From positions 1,302,001-1,366,000 of the forward strand of contig NZ_BBZB01000001.1 in NCBI RefSeq assembly GCF_001269985.1: 64,000 nt of DNA, read 5' to 3'. A model generated the notes under the pieces. That model had not been told where the DNA came from and searched no databases. It saw only the letters and a program-made list of their open reading frames with translations. Of this stretch, positions 62,345 through 64,000 are shown piece after piece (position 1 is the stretch's first letter; each line of letters starts with the position of its first letter). The position numbers and the translations under genes were made by a program. Origin of the DNA: Pseudoalteromonas sp. '520P1 No. 423'. GTDB taxonomy: Bacteria > Pseudomonadota > Gammaproteobacteria > Enterobacterales > Alteromonadaceae.

Positions 62345-63037
62345 TTACTTACCTTGTTTTGCTTTAATACGCGCTAAAATATCGCTATTTTTGGTATTGC
62401 TACCGCCAATACCTGCTTCTGCCATCTTAGCTTTTAAATCATCGCCGTTAGCCGCTGATTCAAGCTGTTTTGCTGCAGACAGTTCATCTTGTCTATCAGC
62501 TTGTCTTTGCTTGATACGATCAAGAGAAGCGCGCGCTGAAGTCATTGAAGATTCATTTGTATTTAGTGTGCTATTAACTGCCATTGTTGCTTTTTGCACG
62601 CTTTCAGTGGTTTTAACCATAGTTAATTGACGCTGATTTTCCTTGATGGTTTTTTCTGCTTCTTTAACTTGTTGCTTAAGGGCAACAATATGATTACTAA
62701 AACCCGCTAGCACTTGTTCTTGCTCTGCTTTTTCAGTTTCAAAATCACCAATCTTTTCAGCAATTTCAATTGCTAATGCTTCGTTATCTTGGCTAAGTGC
62801 TTGGCCTGCATATTCTTCATGCTCGCTAATGCTGTCATTTAAAGCGCTTACTTTACGTTTACACTGCATTTCTTTAGCCATTACTTCAGTTAAGCTTTTT
62901 TTCGCTTTTTGTAATGCGTTTTGTGCATCAGCAATTTCTTGTTCGAAAATACGGATACCATTAGCGTCAACAATTGATTCACCTACTTCTCTTGCGCCGC
63001 CACGTACTGCTGTAAATAATTTTTTAAGTATGCTCAT
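62345..63037 (-). CDS. PspA/IM30 family protein
   Basis: A 230-residue, almost entirely coiled-coil protein. The N-terminal segment (MSILKKLFTAVRGGAREVGESIVDANGIRIFEQEIADAQNALQKAK read in parts) carries the amphipathic helix and the FEQEI motif of the PspA/IM30 group (YjfJ branch), with Ala/Gln-rich helices after it. PspA-like proteins polymerise on stressed inner membranes and maintain the proton-motive force (ESCRT-III superfamily). It is the second gene of the operon, after the DUF2170 gene, as in E. coli yjfIJ. Confidence 0.9.
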   Translation of the reverse strand: MSILKKLFTAVRGGAREVGESIVDANGIRIFEQEIADAQNALQKAKKSLTEVMAKEMQCKRKVSALNDSISEHEEYAGQALSQDNEALAIEIAEKIGDFETEKAEQEQVLAGFSNHIVALKQQVKEAEKTIKENQRQLTMVKTTESVQKATMAVNSTLNTNESSMTSARASLDRIKQRQADRQDELSAAKQLESAANGDDLKAKMAEAGIGGSNTKNSDILARIKAKQGK

Positions 63038-63061
63038 AATCTTATCTCCTGGCCTAAACCA

Positions 63062-63472
63062 TTATTCATTTAAGTAAGCTGTGACCGCATCTAATGCATC
63101 AATTGCGTTGTCAGCTAATGTTACTAATTCATGTGTTATATCATCGAAAGATGAATTAACTGATAAAGCACCAAAAATGGCATATTTATCATCAACCTTT
63201 GCAAATGCACTTAATGGAATTGGCACGTTTAATCTAAGTAGTGCTTCATTAAGTTCATCTTTTAATTCTGCTTTTACTTCGCTTTCAGAAAACAAGTAAC
63301 TAATGCAAAGCAGTTGTTCGTCAGTTTGTGTTACAAAAATGGGTAACTCATCATTACCATCAACAATTACTTGAAGGACTTCCTGTTCGCCTTCACTTGC
63401 AATTAGAAAAGACTCAAAACTAACACCTTCTGCTTCGAATGTTGCTAACTTGATTGAAAGTTCATTTAATTC
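63062..63472 (-). CDS. DUF2170 family protein (YjfI-like)
   Basis: 136 residues starting at ATG 63472, which has an AAGGA ribosome site; the ATG at 63502 lies inside a palindromic operator and is rejected. Motifs LPIFVTQTDEQLLCISYLF and LLRLNVPIPLSAFAK and FGALSVNSSFDDITHEL are those of DUF2170. The fold is reminiscent of type III secretion-chaperone-like proteins. It precedes the pspA-like gene by 24 bp and is the first gene of the long operon. Biochemical role unknown. Confidence 0.85.
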   Translation of the reverse strand, partial: ELNELSIKLATFEAEGVSFESFLIASEGEQEVLQVIVDGNDELPIFVTQTDEQLLCISYLFSESEVKAELKDELNEALLRLNVPIPLSAFAKVDDKYAIFGALSVNSSFDDITHELVTLADNAIDALDAVTAYLNE

Positions 63473-63497
63473 CATCTTCTGTTCCTTTGCTATAAAT

Positions 63498-63544
63498 GAC
63501 ATATTATGTCTGAGTTAAGAATTACACTTGCGACATATTATGTC
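63498..63544. promoter_or_regulatory. Twin perfect palindromes GACATATTATGTC before the operon
   Basis: Copies at 63498-63510 and 63532-63544, identical, 34 bp apart centre to centre (about three helical turns). They lie 26-72 bp upstream of the first gene of the PspA/flotillin operon and are very likely operators. Regulator not identified. Confidence 0.75.
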
Positions 63545-63565
63545 AACAGTAAAGTGCAAATTAAT

Positions 63566-64000
63566 TTAGTTTTTATACAATTCAGATTCACTTTGCCAAG
63601 CTTGACTGTGATAATCATACAGTACACCTGATCCTAGTCTATTGACTTCAATAGACTTAATTTCATCAAAAAAGTTTCGTGGAAAGATAAATGAAGCAAG
63701 AATATATTCTTTGCTTAACCATGGTGATTCCACTGGTAGTTGTTGCAATTTTTCAATACGCTGACTGGCACTTTGTCCTGAGCGTGTTGCAATCGTCCAA
63801 CCCCATTGGCCAAAAGAAGGGATATTTTGCTGGTATTGTTCAACATGTAAAAAACCAGAAAACTTAACCGTTTTGGCGATGCTTAAAAAAGCACTTTGGG
63901 CATGATAAGGTGAGGTAGATTGTATTGCTAAGGCACCATCTGGTGCTAATAATTGTCGAACCTGATTATAAAAATAGTCACTATATAGTTTATTTAAATC
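63566..64000 (-). CDS. Spermidine synthase-like protein, 5' part outside window
   Basis: The minus strand is open from the window edge to the stop at 63566 (145 residues). LNKLYSDYFYNQVRQLLAPDGALAIQSTSPYHA is the C-terminal half of the polyamine aminopropyltransferase/methyltransferase fold, followed by a typical FGQWGWTIATRSG and the end region SPWLSKEYILASFIFPRNF. It transfers the aminopropyl group to putrescine if canonical; the catalytic part is outside. Genes of this family often lie beside DUF2170/PspA clusters. Confidence 0.8.
   Translation of the reverse strand, partial: DLNKLYSDYFYNQVRQLLAPDGALAIQSTSPYHAQSAFLSIAKTVKFSGFLHVEQYQQNIPSFGQWGWTIATRSGQSASQRIEKLQQLPVESPWLSKEYILASFIFPRNFFDEIKSIEVNRLGSGVLYDYHSQAWQSESELYKN

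Noticed and set aside
63473..63502. ATG at 63502 as start of the DUF2170 protein
   Set aside because: It lies within the first palindromic operator and its frame carries the ribosome site of the ATG at 63472.
1..64000. tRNA, rRNA and insertion-sequence elements
   Set aside because: No tRNA-like cloverleaf, rRNA segment, transposase frame or terminal inverted repeats with target duplications were recognised on either strand; a dedicated search was not possible.

Overview
The window is AT-rich (roughly one third G+C by eye) and looks like the chromosome of a marine gammaproteobacterium of the Alteromonadales type (Pseudoalteromonas or Colwellia relatives). This placement is an inference from base composition, the ArgP/ArgO pair, the FAAL-type lipopeptide siderophore locus and the PspA/flotillin operon; no rRNA or tRNA gene was seen. 

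Region by region. 1-2072: 5' part of an RND efflux adaptor with its probable TetR repressor and matching operators. 2176-3793: divergent argP-argO-like pair. 3825-36119: a complete lipopeptide siderophore locus: degenerate SDR, GNAT N-acyltransferase, DapE-like M20 hydrolase, iron-starvation ECF sigma factor, MbtH, four NRPS proteins (FAAL-T-C-hydroxylase; interface-A-T; C-A-T-C-A-T; TubC docking-C-A-T-C-A-T-TE), TonB receptor, ornithine N-hydroxylase, FhuF-like reductase and a PvdE-type exporter. 36159-43729: an MFP/ABC/two-permease export operon followed by a sigma54 response regulator and histidine kinase, with a sigma54-like promoter and a GC-rich enhancer-like palindrome. 44001-50953: small metabolic genes mixed with decayed genes (a deleted chemotaxis receptor with an octanucleotide repeat, a VOC-PKD chimera, a headless ORF), plus a two-subunit bacterioferritin. 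51009-51653: SufR-like Fe-S regulator. 51741-63472: one long minus-strand operon of PspA, a DUF2170 protein, a flotillin, a YqiJ-like protein, small unknown proteins, a 1850-residue AAA ATPase and a frameshifted zinc-ribbon gene. 63566-64000: 3' end of a spermidine-synthase-like gene. 

How the siderophore genes fit together. Hand-read adenylation codes give Asp, an aromatic residue (Phe-like), Gly and two identical cationic residues (probably N5-hydroxyornithine derivatives). With the fatty acyl-AMP ligase at the start, the fused beta-hydroxylase plus interface domain, the ornithine monooxygenase and the acyltransferase, the predicted product is a fatty-acyl pentapeptide carrying one beta-hydroxyaspartate and two hydroxamates, enough for hexadentate Fe(III) binding. 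Regulation can be read from the DNA: Fur-like boxes precede the sigma factor/mbtH, the TonB receptor and the acyltransferase, and a shared motif TAAA(T/G)-N16-CGTC, matching the known PvdS promoter pattern, precedes the DapE-like gene, mbtH-NRPS, the monooxygenase and the exporter. 

The least understood system is the PspA/flotillin/giant-ATPase operon, preceded by two perfect copies of a 13-bp palindrome.
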